Shown: one piece after another, positions 17,321-24,855 of the stretch
Numbering within the stretch: position 1 is the first letter of the stretch
Layout: every line of letters begins with the position of its first letter
Origin: Pseudomonadota bacterium
GTDB lineage: Bacteria; Pseudomonadota; Alphaproteobacteria; Rhizobiales; Hyphomicrobiaceae
DNA length: 34,152 nucleotides
Reading direction: 5' to 3'
Assembly (NCBI GenBank): GCA_023430315.1
Contig: JAEZAW010000044.1
Location: forward strand, 1-34,152
Notes under the pieces: model-generated
Told to the model about the DNA's origin: nothing
Databases searched by the model: none
Seen by the model: only the letters and a program-made list of their open reading frames with translations
Made by a program: the position numbers and the translations under genes

Positions 17321-18232
17321 TCAGGCATCAAAGCGATCCCATTCGGGGCACGTGCCGAACCGGGCGACGAGGAAGTCGATGAACACGCGGGTCTTGGCAG
17401 CGAGATACCGGTTCGGGGTGTAGAGCGCGTAAATGCCGAGCTCGGGACGCTGAAAGCTGGGCAGCACGAGCGCCAGCTTGCCGGCGGCCAGATCGCACCC
17501 GACGAGGAATGTCGGCAGTTCGGTAATACCCTGCCCGGCGAGCGCCGCATCCCGCAGGATATGGCCGTTGTTGGCATTCAACGCAATTTTGAGCGGGACC
17601 ATTCCGGTACTGCCATCTGCCTTCGTGTACGACCAGCGCTGCAGCCCACTGGCGCCATAGCCGAGCCAACGATGCTGAGCGAGGTCGTCCGGCGTTGCCG
17701 GTGTGCCGTGCGCCGCCAGATAGGCCGGCGACGCAACAAGGACGCGCCGGGCAGGAGCGAGCTTGCGTGCGATCAGGCTCGAATCCGCGAGCGCCGCAAT
17801 GCGGATCGTGACGTCGACACCCTCCTCGACTGGATCGATGAAGCGGTCATTCAGCGTCATCTCGATACTGAGGTCCGGATAGGCGGCCATGAAAGCCGCA
17901 ATCGCATCGCCGAGATAGAGCATCCCGAAGGACATGGGCGCGTTGATCCGCAGCACACCCCTCGGCTCGTCGTGGAGCCGCGAGACCTGCAGCTCCGTCT
18001 CCTCGATGCGCGAGAGAATGTCGAGGCAGCGCTCGTAGTAGGAGAGGCCGGCTTCCGTCGGGCTGACGCGCCGGGTCGTCCGGTCCAGGAGCCGGGCGCC
18101 GAGGACCTGCTCCAGCTCCATCACGGCCTTGCTGACAGCCGAGCGGGTCAGGCCGAGCGCGCGGCCTGCCTCGGCATAGCTACCAAGGGCCACCACCTTG
18201 GCGAATGCGTTCATGGCCTCAAGCTTATCCAT
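17321..18232 (-). CDS. LysR-family transcriptional regulator
   Basis: A 303-residue LysR-type regulator. The N-terminal winged helix-turn-helix is MNAFAKVVALGSYAEAGRALGLTRSAVSKAVMELEQVLGARLLDRTTRRVSPTEAG (about 7-62), followed by a linker helix (YYERCLDILSRIEE) and a substrate-binding co-inducer domain from about residue 90. The protein resembles the large CrgA/DsdC-like group often paired with oxidoreductase genes. It is divergent from wrbA, with 145 bases between starts, and a perfect palindrome lies just before its start codon. Regulation of wrbA and of itself is the obvious guess. The frame is open further upstream but has no ribosome binding site there. Confidence 0.93.
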   Translation of the reverse strand: MDKLEAMNAFAKVVALGSYAEAGRALGLTRSAVSKAVMELEQVLGARLLDRTTRRVSPTEAGLSYYERCLDILSRIEETELQVSRLHDEPRGVLRINAPMSFGMLYLGDAIAAFMAAYPDLSIEMTLNDRFIDPVEEGVDVTIRIAALADSSLIARKLAPARRVLVASPAYLAAHGTPATPDDLAQHRWLGYGASGLQRWSYTKADGSTGMVPLKIALNANNGHILRDAALAGQGITELPTFLVGCDLAAGKLALVLPSFQRPELGIYALYTPNRYLAAKTRVFIDFLVARFGTCPEWDRFDA

Positions 18233-18234
18233 GG

Positions 18235-18253
18235 CCAATTGTATCCGAATTGG
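18235..18253. promoter_or_regulatory. Perfect palindrome in the lysR-wrbA divergent region
   Basis: CCAATT, seven bases, AATTGG: a perfect 6-base inverted repeat two bases upstream of the lysR start codon. It contains an ATT-N7-AAT core of the size expected for LysR-type binding sites. It is a plausible autoregulatory operator; the ligand is unknown. Confidence 0.5.
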
Positions 18254-18377
18254 ATGCAGTGTGGCCGCAAGATAGCGGATTGATGCCAGTTCAGCCAAGC
18301 CATACCTAAGCGCCATCAGCCGACGGCACCGCGCCGCAAGCAAACGATCACAACTCGCCAGCAATGGAGAAGCCGTC

Positions 18378-18980
18378 ATGAGCAAGGTTCTGGTTCTCTA
18401 CTATTCGAGCTATGGCCACATCGAGAAGATGGCGCAGGCCGTCGCGGAGGGTGCTCGCGAAGCTGGCGCTCAGGTCGACATCAAGCGCGTGCCCGAGCTG
18501 GTGCCCGAGGAAGTCGCGAGGAAGTCAGGCTTCAAGCTCGATCAAGCCGCGCCGATCGCGACCGTGGACGATTTGCCGAACTACGATGCCATCATCCTCG
18601 GCGTGCCGACGCGGTACGGCAGCATGGCCGCGCAGATGAAGAACTTCCTCGACCAGACAGGCGGCCTTTGGATGAAGGGCGCGCTGATCGGCAAGGTTGG
18701 CAGCGTGTTCGCCTCTACCGCGACCCAGCACGGCGGCCAGGAGAGCACGATCCTTTCGACGCACACGGTGCTGCTCCATCACGGCATGGTCATTGCTGGC
18801 CTTCCCTATTCCTTCCAGGGGCAGATGAGCTTGAGCGAAGTGACGGGCGGCTCGCCCTACGGCGCCACGACGATTGCCGGCGGCGACGGCTCGCGTCAGC
18901 CGTCTGAGAACGAGCTTGCCGGCGCCCGCTTCCAGGGCCGGCACGTCGCCACTCTCGCTGCCAAGCTGGCTGCGAAATAA
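18378..18980 (+). CDS. wrbA: NAD(P)H:quinone oxidoreductase WrbA
   Basis: A flavodoxin-like FMN enzyme that reduces quinones by two electrons, protecting from redox cycling. The 200-residue sequence has the phosphate-binding loop YYSSYGHIEKMAQAVAEGA (9-27), the GVPTRYGSMAAQMKNFLDQTG signature (about 76-96), the FASTATQHGGQE loop and the GSPYGATTIAGGDGSRQPS isoalloxazine loop, all diagnostic of WrbA. GGAGAA lies six bases before the ATG. Transcribed away from the LysR gene, which probably regulates it. Confidence 0.96.
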   Translation: MSKVLVLYYSSYGHIEKMAQAVAEGAREAGAQVDIKRVPELVPEEVARKSGFKLDQAAPIATVDDLPNYDAIILGVPTRYGSMAAQMKNFLDQTGGLWMKGALIGKVGSVFASTATQHGGQESTILSTHTVLLHHGMVIAGLPYSFQGQMSLSEVTGGSPYGATTIAGGDGSRQPSENELAGARFQGRHVATLAAKLAAK

Positions 18981-19098
18981 TGATGCGAACGACGGCCCGG
19001 CTGCTTTGGCCGGCCGTCCCCGCTGTCGCAAAGTATGATTGCACACGCGTGTAGTCGGCGATGAACTGGGGTCAGCGGAATTCGACTGGAGACGCGAT

Positions 19099-19395
19099 AT
19101 GGCCGACATCAAGATCGAGCGCGAGCTGACGCCGACCAAGGGGCGCTATGTGGCCCGCATCGACGGCGTCGAGGGCGAAGGCGAGCTGACGTTCTCGCGC
19201 GCAAGCCCAACGCTCGTCATCGCGGACCACACGCTGGCGCCGGACTCCATGCGCGGCATGGGCGTCGCCAAGGCCATGGTCGATCGTCTGATCGCAGATG
19301 CGCGCAGTGAAGGCTTCAAGATCTTCGCGCTTTGCCCGTACGTGAAATCGCAGTTCGACCGCCATCCCGAATGGGCCGACGTCAAGTCGAGCTGA
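19099..19395 (+). CDS. Small GNAT-family N-acetyltransferase (COG2388-like)
   Basis: A 98-residue member of the minimal acetyltransferase group (YjdJ/NATD1 type). It shows the acetyl-CoA-binding core HTLAPDSMRGMGVAKAMVDRLIADARSEGFKIFALCPYVKSQFDRHPEWADV, in which RGMGVAKA is the pyrophosphate loop and the CP(Y/F)V...HPE(Y/W) ending is the hallmark of this group. The substrate is unknown. The ATG at 19099 has GGAG nine bases upstream; an earlier in-frame start (19039) adds 20 residues without family resemblance. It stands alone between wrbA and the convergent cpaD. Confidence 0.88.
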   Translation: MADIKIERELTPTKGRYVARIDGVEGEGELTFSRASPTLVIADHTLAPDSMRGMGVAKAMVDRLIADARSEGFKIFALCPYVKSQFDRHPEWADVKSS

Positions 19396-19410
19396 GCAGA
19401 AACTGGGCGG

Positions 19411-20124
19411 CTATTTCTTCGTCGTGTCCTCGGCCTTCGCCTTCACGCCGTCCGCGTCCTTGCTTTCCGGCGCTATGTACTTGCTCCAGGTTTGCGAGCG
19501 CCGCTCCGCCGAGCGCGGCTGCTCATCCTGGGGGCGCTGCAGATCCCGCGAGTTCGCGACCATGCCGGCGAGATTGCGCTGCGTCGCGCAACCGAATTCG
19601 GGATAGTTGAGCCGCTCCGGATCGCGCGCGACATCCCGATGCCAGTGGCCGCATTCTGGCGCGACCGCTTGGGGCGTCGCGTAGCTGAGGCGCACAACCG
19701 GGCGCAGGCGCGGCCCATCGCTGTGACGCGTCCGCACGACCCGCGTCGGCGCAATGTCGGCATCGCGCAGAATGCGGCCGAGCTCGGCGAGCACGTGCGA
19801 CGCGCTGCTATCACCCTGTCGAGGGACGGAAACAGATAGCCGCCCGACGCCCTCCGCCTTGTAGCGCTCGACAAAGCGGTGCATGTCCGCAGCCTGATTG
19901 TGGCTGACGTCGCGGACGCGCGGCGGTGCGTCGACGTTCAAAACCTTGTGTCCATCGACGAAGCCGATCGGATGGCGCACGTCCACATCGTTGAGTGCGA
20001 CGCCCATGTAGTCCGGCAGGCGCCGCTCGTGATCTTCGCACGCGGCGAGTGCAAGGCTCGTCGCGATAGCTGCAGTCACAACGGCGACGCTCATGGCACG
20101 GAAGCTAGGTGCAGCAATGGACAT
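19411..20124 (-). CDS. cpaD: CpaD-family pilus assembly lipoprotein
   Basis: An outer-membrane lipoprotein thought to help the CpaC secretin in Tad/Flp pilus assembly. The 237-residue precursor has a lipoprotein signal peptide ending in LALAAC with the lipid-modified Cys29. Diagnostic features are RLSVSVPRQGDSSASHVLAELGRILRDADI and the C-terminal NYPEFGCATQRNLAGMVANSRDL, the CpaD signature. The tail is charged and low in complexity. It begins five bases after the cpaC stop with AAGG upstream, so the two are co-transcribed. The downstream gene is not a cpaE/cpaF ATPase but a convergent acetyltransferase, so the locus is incomplete. Confidence 0.93.
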   Translation of the reverse strand: MSIAAPSFRAMSVAVVTAAIATSLALAACEDHERRLPDYMGVALNDVDVRHPIGFVDGHKVLNVDAPPRVRDVSHNQAADMHRFVERYKAEGVGRLSVSVPRQGDSSASHVLAELGRILRDADIAPTRVVRTRHSDGPRLRPVVRLSYATPQAVAPECGHWHRDVARDPERLNYPEFGCATQRNLAGMVANSRDLQRPQDEQPRSAERRSQTWSKYIAPESKDADGVKAKAEDTTKK

Positions 20125-20129
20125 CGTGA

Positions 20130-21638
20130 TCAGCCTTTCGTGCCCGCATCGGGATAGGCGATGATGAAGCCGAACTCGCCCTCGAGCGGGCCGCCAATGG
20201 GGCCATAGAGGCGATGCATATGACCGAAGAAGATGCTCTTGAGATCGCTCGCGGGTGCGAAGTTCTTGTCGGGTTTCGCGGCCTGCGCCTTCGTCATGTG
20301 CGTGGCGATATAAGGCGTCACGAGAATGACGAGCTCGGTCTCGCGGCGGCGATAATCGTTCGAGCGGAAGAGCTGGCCGAGCACCGGCACATTCTTGAGG
20401 CCTGGCACGCCATCGACGTTCTGGCGCGTGTCGTCGGAGAGCATACCCGCCATCGCGAGCGTACCACCGCTCGGCATTTCGAGCGTCGTCTCGGCGCGGC
20501 GAACCTTGAGAGCAGGGATCGAAATACCATTCGTAACAACGGCACCCTCGCTCGTCAGCTCACTCACTTCCGCACCAATCGAAAGACTGATGCGGCCGTC
20601 GCTCAGAACAACCGGCTTGAAGGTCGTTGAGACACCGAATTGTTTGAACTCGACGCTGAGCTCCCCATCTTTGCCCGATAGCGGAATGGGAAACTCGCCG
20701 CCAGCGAGAAACTTGGCGGTCTCACCCGAAAGCGCCGTCAGGTTCGGCTCCGCCAGCGTGCGCATGAGATTGGTGCGTTCGAGCGCTTCGATAATGGCCG
20801 CAACAGACTGGTTACCTGACTGCCAGCCAACCACACCCAAGGACCCCGCCGCCCCCGGAATGCCCGATGCGATGGTCGGCGCCACACCACCCGTTACCGG
20901 AAATCCATTGGTGATGATCTTCTGGAAGGTAAAGTTTCCCGAGGTGAGCAACGCATTAGTATCCACGCCGAGACGGCGCAGCGCCTCGCGCTGAATCTCC
21001 GCGACTGTGACCTTGAGCAGCACCTGCTCCTTGGCAGGCTCCGCCACGGTCAGGAGATTGACGACGCTCTCCTTGTCCTTCTTCTTCGTGGCGCGTTGCG
21101 CGAGCTCGGCGGCGCGGTTGGCGTCCACCGGCGTCATCACGCTGCCGCTCAGAACGATGTTCTCTCCCATCGTGTCCACGGTGATCTTCGAGCCGGGCAG
21201 GAGGCGGTGAAGCGTGTCGCTCAAGGAGGTGAGATCGCGCGTCACGACGATCTCGAGCAGCAACACCTTCTGCCCATTAGGCCCCATGAAGAAGGCATTG
21301 GCCTCGCCCTGGTCCTTGGCGAGCAGGTAGACCTGGCGCTGCGACTTGACGACAGCGTTGACGACTTCGGGATTGGAGACGAGCACGTTCTCCAGATCGA
21401 CCGGCAGCTCGATCAGCATCGACTTGTCCATGCCGATCGTGATCCGGCGCGTCGCCGGCAGCGGCGCATTCGCCGGCACTCGGAGATAGGAACGGTGCGC
21501 AGGCTCGACGCCGAAGTCCACGGCGTGCTGGCTCTGCGCAACGGAACCGCCCCCGCCGATGCCAACGGCGAGCGCCACGAAGAAGAGCGCACTCAACCGG
21601 CGCAGGCCGGCCCAAGGATTGAAGGTACTTTCGAACAC
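20130..21638 (-). CDS. cpaC: CpaC-type secretin of Tad/Flp pilus assembly
   Basis: Forms the outer-membrane channel through which a Tad-type pilus passes. The 502-residue precursor has a signal peptide (hydrophobic stretch around 18-32), then the N-terminal secretin domain (KSMLIELPVDLENVLVSNPEVVNAVV), a BON-like region (LSGSVMTPVDANRAAELA) and the C-terminal beta-barrel domain from about 230. The signature VPVLGQLFRSNDYRRRETELVILVTPYI is present. The start is unclear: a GTG at 21638 nine bases after a GGGGG run is chosen; GTG 21644 or TTG 21680 are possible. The gene is followed directly by cpaD; cpaB is missing upstream. Confidence 0.92.
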   Translation of the reverse strand: MFESTFNPWAGLRRLSALFFVALAVGIGGGGSVAQSQHAVDFGVEPAHRSYLRVPANAPLPATRRITIGMDKSMLIELPVDLENVLVSNPEVVNAVVKSQRQVYLLAKDQGEANAFFMGPNGQKVLLLEIVVTRDLTSLSDTLHRLLPGSKITVDTMGENIVLSGSVMTPVDANRAAELAQRATKKKDKESVVNLLTVAEPAKEQVLLKVTVAEIQREALRRLGVDTNALLTSGNFTFQKIITNGFPVTGGVAPTIASGIPGAAGSLGVVGWQSGNQSVAAIIEALERTNLMRTLAEPNLTALSGETAKFLAGGEFPIPLSGKDGELSVEFKQFGVSTTFKPVVLSDGRISLSIGAEVSELTSEGAVVTNGISIPALKVRRAETTLEMPSGGTLAMAGMLSDDTRQNVDGVPGLKNVPVLGQLFRSNDYRRRETELVILVTPYIATHMTKAQAAKPDKNFAPASDLKSIFFGHMHRLYGPIGGPLEGEFGFIIAYPDAGTKG

Positions 21639-21944
21639 AGTCACATGCCCCCGCTGAAACGGAGGACCCACGCGACGCAATACATCTGGCCCCCTGCCGG
21701 GGCAGGCACGTCACGCGCCGGCCGTGTCGCGTCTCGATGAGCTGGGCTCCGCCACACCCGGAACCAAACTCGAGACAAGTCGAACACTGTCGTTCGTTGC
21801 GACCTGCTTCAATACCAACCCGGCGGCGCCAGCTGCCATGAAGGCGCTCCAGGCGGGCATCGACCACAAGGTCCCTGCCTACCCCATGCCGGCAAGTGAT
21901 CACGAAACCTTGTCGAGTAACCAGCCTTCAGAGCGTCATGCGTG

Positions 21945-21962
21945 TGACCTTTGACAGGTCAA
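21945..21962. promoter_or_regulatory. Palindromic operator candidate upstream of cpaC
   Basis: TGACC, seven bases, GGTCA (21945-21961) overlaps a second palindrome TTGAC-AG-GTCAA (21951-21962). It is about 310 bases before the cpaC start. The pattern resembles a dimeric regulator site but matches no consensus I can name exactly. Confidence 0.35.
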
Positions 21963-22169
21963 TCCACAGATTGTCCAAACCGCGGCGGCACGTCCCCGAC
22001 ACACAAAATTCCTGGCTCGGTGCGGGGGTCTGTGCCCAATTTCGCGGTTTCAGGAGGCGTCCTGAAGCGAAAGTTTCACAGTGCATCGAGAGCCGCTGCT
22101 CCCTGATCGCCGCAAGTGACGCAAACTGTGCATAAGCCGGCTGTAGCCGGACAAATGCCGGATGAGCGG

Positions 22170-22195
22170 TGGTCGGCATTTCGGAATGCCGACCA
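22170..22195 (-). terminator. Hairpin downstream of the tadG-like gene
   Basis: An 11-base perfect stem (TGGTCGGCATT with AATGCCGACCA) with a four-base loop, starting 15 bases after the stop codon of the tadG-like gene. No T-run follows, so it may be a processing or stabilising structure, or a terminator acting without a U-tract. Confidence 0.6.
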
Positions 22196-22209
22196 TTCGC
22201 GTGGTCTGC

Positions 22210-23832
22210 TCAGCCCGCGACGCGCAGATTCGAGATCTCACGGCCGATGGCCTGGAAGACCTGATACAGCGCATCACCGTTGCTCGCCGCGAAGGCTTTG
22301 CTGCCGTCCGATGCGCAGTCGGACAGCAGTGCACGCGTCGAGGTGTCGTTTTCGAGCCGGAAGGCGATCGTGTAGATGATGATGCCGCTGGTCTTCGCGT
22401 TCGCGCAGGCGGCGCGCGTCTTGGCGTTCATCGCGCTGGTGAGCGCCGAGGACGTATTCGTCGATCCGAGCCGGCCCTTCACGCCGTAGGCGAACGCCCC
22501 GTAAGCCGTCCAGTTGTGGTTGCCGCTGTAGCGCGTGTAGGTGTTCTGGCCGTCCGTCATAAGGACGATGACCTTCTGGTTCTTCTCCTCGCTCCAGGAG
22601 CGGCCAGTCGTGAACGGTGCTTCGGGCGAGAGAAGACGCCAGCCCCACATCAGGCCTTCGCCGATGTTGGTGAGACCATTGGCGACCATGGCATCGATCG
22701 CTGCCGTCACGTCCCCCTTGTAGGCGGTGAGCTCGGTCAGCGGCGCCGTCGTGCAACCGTAGTTCGGTCCGAGGCCAGACGGTGTCGAGGCACCGTCGTA
22801 CTTGCACATGCGCGACTGTGCCTCCGCCGGCGTCAGCGGTTTCGGGCCATACTGGCGGCAGATGGTCTTGTCCTTGTTCCAGTCGACACAAATCTGCTCG
22901 GGCGTCGGACAGCTCCCGCCAAAATCATTGAGATAGTTGTTCGGATACGTGACGTTGTCGGGAGCGTTGCCCTTATCGGGCTCGTCAGGCGCGAACATGG
23001 GCACGAAGAGCGTCGCCGGCGTGTTGGAGTTAGGCGGCGTATCGTTGACATCATAGGGCGCCGGGCGCGCTTCGACGCAACCGCGCCACGACATCCCGAG
23101 CTGGTCGAAGAGTTGGAAGCGCGTCCGCGGCTCCGCGAAGTTCTCACTGTGGACGGGTGAATGACCGCCGGTATCCATCCAGCCCGCGTCGCGCTGGTGG
23201 GCACCGATATTGACGGAACCTGCGAACGGCACCACCCCGACGTGGACCTTGTCGTTGCCCATGGCGCCCGCGAAGACCACGTCGACGAGATTGCGCGCGG
23301 CATCCTTGAGCTCCTCCAGCGGGCCACCAGCCATGGAGCCAGAGTTGTCGAGTACGAGTGCGACCTCGACGGTGCCATCGCCGCGCATGACTCGCGTGCT
23401 GGCGGCCAGACCCGCGTCCCTCACTCCGAAGGCGTTCATGAGCGTCGTGGGATGGCGACCGCCGGACGAGATCGTCACCGTGCCGGCGGCAGGATCCATC
23501 TTCATATCGGTAATGGCGAGTTTCGTTCCGCTCGGCACGTTGGCTTTGAAAAAGGCCTCCGCAGCCGCCGGGCCTGTCTCGTCCTGATCGTCCCTGCCGA
23601 GCCGGTGTGCCGCCGCGAGCGCCGCAGCATCGATCGCCCGCTGCATGCGCAGGCGTTCGAGCTCGATCCGTCCGTAATCGATCGCGATCGCCGCGGCGAG
23701 CCCGAAGACCGAGAAGCCGAGCGCGAAGATGATGATGGTGACGCCGCTCTGATCGGCTCCAAAGCGCCGGGCGAAGGCGCGCACGCCCTTCCATGGCGCC
23801 TTACGGCACCCTGTCCCGTTAACATCCCGCAT
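22210..23832 (-). CDS. TadG-like protein with von Willebrand A domain
   Basis: A membrane-anchored, largely extracytoplasmic protein. In its 540 residues, about 27-80 form the Flp pilus-assembly TadE/G-type N-terminal segment (DQSGVTIIIFALGFSVFGLAAAIAIDYGR, then a helical region rich in Ala). A von Willebrand factor A domain follows with a metal-ion adhesion site: DNSGS at 162-166 and MTDGQ near 425-429. A long insertion rich in Pro, Asn and Cys (about 215-370) interrupts it, as in other alphaproteobacterial TadG-like proteins. GGAGG lies about nine bases before the ATG. It is 570 bases upstream of cpaC on the same strand. Adhesion or surface scaffolding is probable but unproven. Confidence 0.88.
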   Translation of the reverse strand: MRDVNGTGCRKAPWKGVRAFARRFGADQSGVTIIIFALGFSVFGLAAAIAIDYGRIELERLRMQRAIDAAALAAAHRLGRDDQDETGPAAAEAFFKANVPSGTKLAITDMKMDPAAGTVTISSGGRHPTTLMNAFGVRDAGLAASTRVMRGDGTVEVALVLDNSGSMAGGPLEELKDAARNLVDVVFAGAMGNDKVHVGVVPFAGSVNIGAHQRDAGWMDTGGHSPVHSENFAEPRTRFQLFDQLGMSWRGCVEARPAPYDVNDTPPNSNTPATLFVPMFAPDEPDKGNAPDNVTYPNNYLNDFGGSCPTPEQICVDWNKDKTICRQYGPKPLTPAEAQSRMCKYDGASTPSGLGPNYGCTTAPLTELTAYKGDVTAAIDAMVANGLTNIGEGLMWGWRLLSPEAPFTTGRSWSEEKNQKVIVLMTDGQNTYTRYSGNHNWTAYGAFAYGVKGRLGSTNTSSALTSAMNAKTRAACANAKTSGIIIYTIAFRLENDTSTRALLSDCASDGSKAFAASNGDALYQVFQAIGREISNLRVAG

Positions 23833-23988
23833 TGTCTTCCGCCTCCTCGACCCGATGAGACGAGCCTAGGCGGGGGATGGCTGCGGTCGCGTAAAGCCTT
23901 TGATGACAACTTTATGCAGTTTCATATTGCTTGCAGGAAGGTAAATTTCTCTCGGGGAGCACAACCCGGCATCAAGCACTGCGAGCCT

Positions 23989-24855
23989 TCAGCGCAGCGT
24001 CGTCCCGACGGCCCACCAGGCCGGATTGAGGGCGCTCAGACGTCGGGCGGCTGCCTCAGCGGCGGCGGGTGTCTCGAAGAGACCGAAGCACGTCGCGCCG
24101 CTCCCCGACATGCGGGCCACGACGGCGCCAGGCTCGGCGCTGAGGGCAGCCAGAACCGCGCCAATGGCGGGGCAGAGCTCGCCCGCGACCGGTTCGAGGT
24201 CGTTGCCGGAGGCTAGAAGATATGCCGCAACTGACCTCATGTCCGGGAAGGGACCAGGCACGTCCGGGGGCCGAATCGTCTCGGGTGCTGGTGGCGCGCC
24301 CAGGGCCCCGAAAACAGCGGCGGTCGCAAGTGGTGCCCCGGGATTGACGAGGACCGCGGGAAGGGCCGGCAGGGACGGGACCGATGCCATCTCTCGCCCA
24401 ATGCCCCACATGAGGTGGGCCGTGTTGGCGAGACAAACCGGGACATCAGCCCCGAGTGAGGCCGCCACCGCCAGCCAGTCGACCTCCGAAGCGAGCCCCG
24501 GATTGGCGCGTCGGACGGCACGAAGGACCGCCGCAGCGTCGGCCGACCCGCCACCGATACCCGCCGCGACCGGCAGCCGCTTCTCGATGTGCACACTGCC
24601 GAGCGCCAGGGCTGGCGCGGTCTCCGCGAGGCGCCGCAGGGCGCGGACCGCAATGTTCTCGCCGTCGATCGCGCTGGCGTAGGGGCCGCTCGCTGTCACA
24701 CCGCGCCGCGCTCCCACGTGCAGGGTGACCTCATCGCCAATGTCGGCGAATGCGACCAAGCTCTGGAGTTCGTGATACCCGTCCAACCGGCGGCCCAACA
24801 CGCGAAGGGTCAGATTGACTTTCGCGCGTGCAAGTTCGGTGACGGTCTCGGACAT
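23989..24855 (-). CDS. ispE: 4-diphosphocytidyl-2-C-methyl-D-erythritol kinase IspE
   Basis: The GHMP-family kinase of the MEP isoprenoid pathway, phosphorylating CDP-methylerythritol. In 288 residues are the substrate segment ARAKVNLTLRVLGRRLDGYHEL (9-30), the ATP-binding glycine loop PVAAGIGGGSADAA (about 95-108), and the C-terminal GHMP motif VARMSGSGATCFGLFE. The length is normal. Its ATG directly abuts the TAG of the upstream TPR gene with no gap, so it must be read from the same message and probably by reinitiation. The next gene downstream, the tadG-like gene, starts 156 bases away. Confidence 0.95.
   Translation of the reverse strand: MSETVTELARAKVNLTLRVLGRRLDGYHELQSLVAFADIGDEVTLHVGARRGVTASGPYASAIDGENIAVRALRRLAETAPALALGSVHIEKRLPVAAGIGGGSADAAAVLRAVRRANPGLASEVDWLAVAASLGADVPVCLANTAHLMWGIGREMASVPSLPALPAVLVNPGAPLATAAVFGALGAPPAPETIRPPDVPGPFPDMRSVAAYLLASGNDLEPVAGELCPAIGAVLAALSAEPGAVVARMSGSGATCFGLFETPAAAEAAARRLSALNPAWWAVGTTLR

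Larger units (their letters stand above)
21639..22209. other. Intergenic region between tadG-like gene and cpaC
   Basis: About 570 bases without a credible gene; the small frames have no recognisable product. It should contain the cpaC promoter. It holds two palindromic elements, listed separately: a TGACC/GGTCA repeat at 21945-21961 and a strong hairpin at 22170-22195 after the upstream gene. Confidence 0.6.

Noticed and set aside
21724..21954. A 76-codon plus-strand frame in the gap before cpaC, considered as a small pilin or unknown gene
   Set aside because: There is no ribosome binding site, no pilin-like hydrophobic segment and no processing site.
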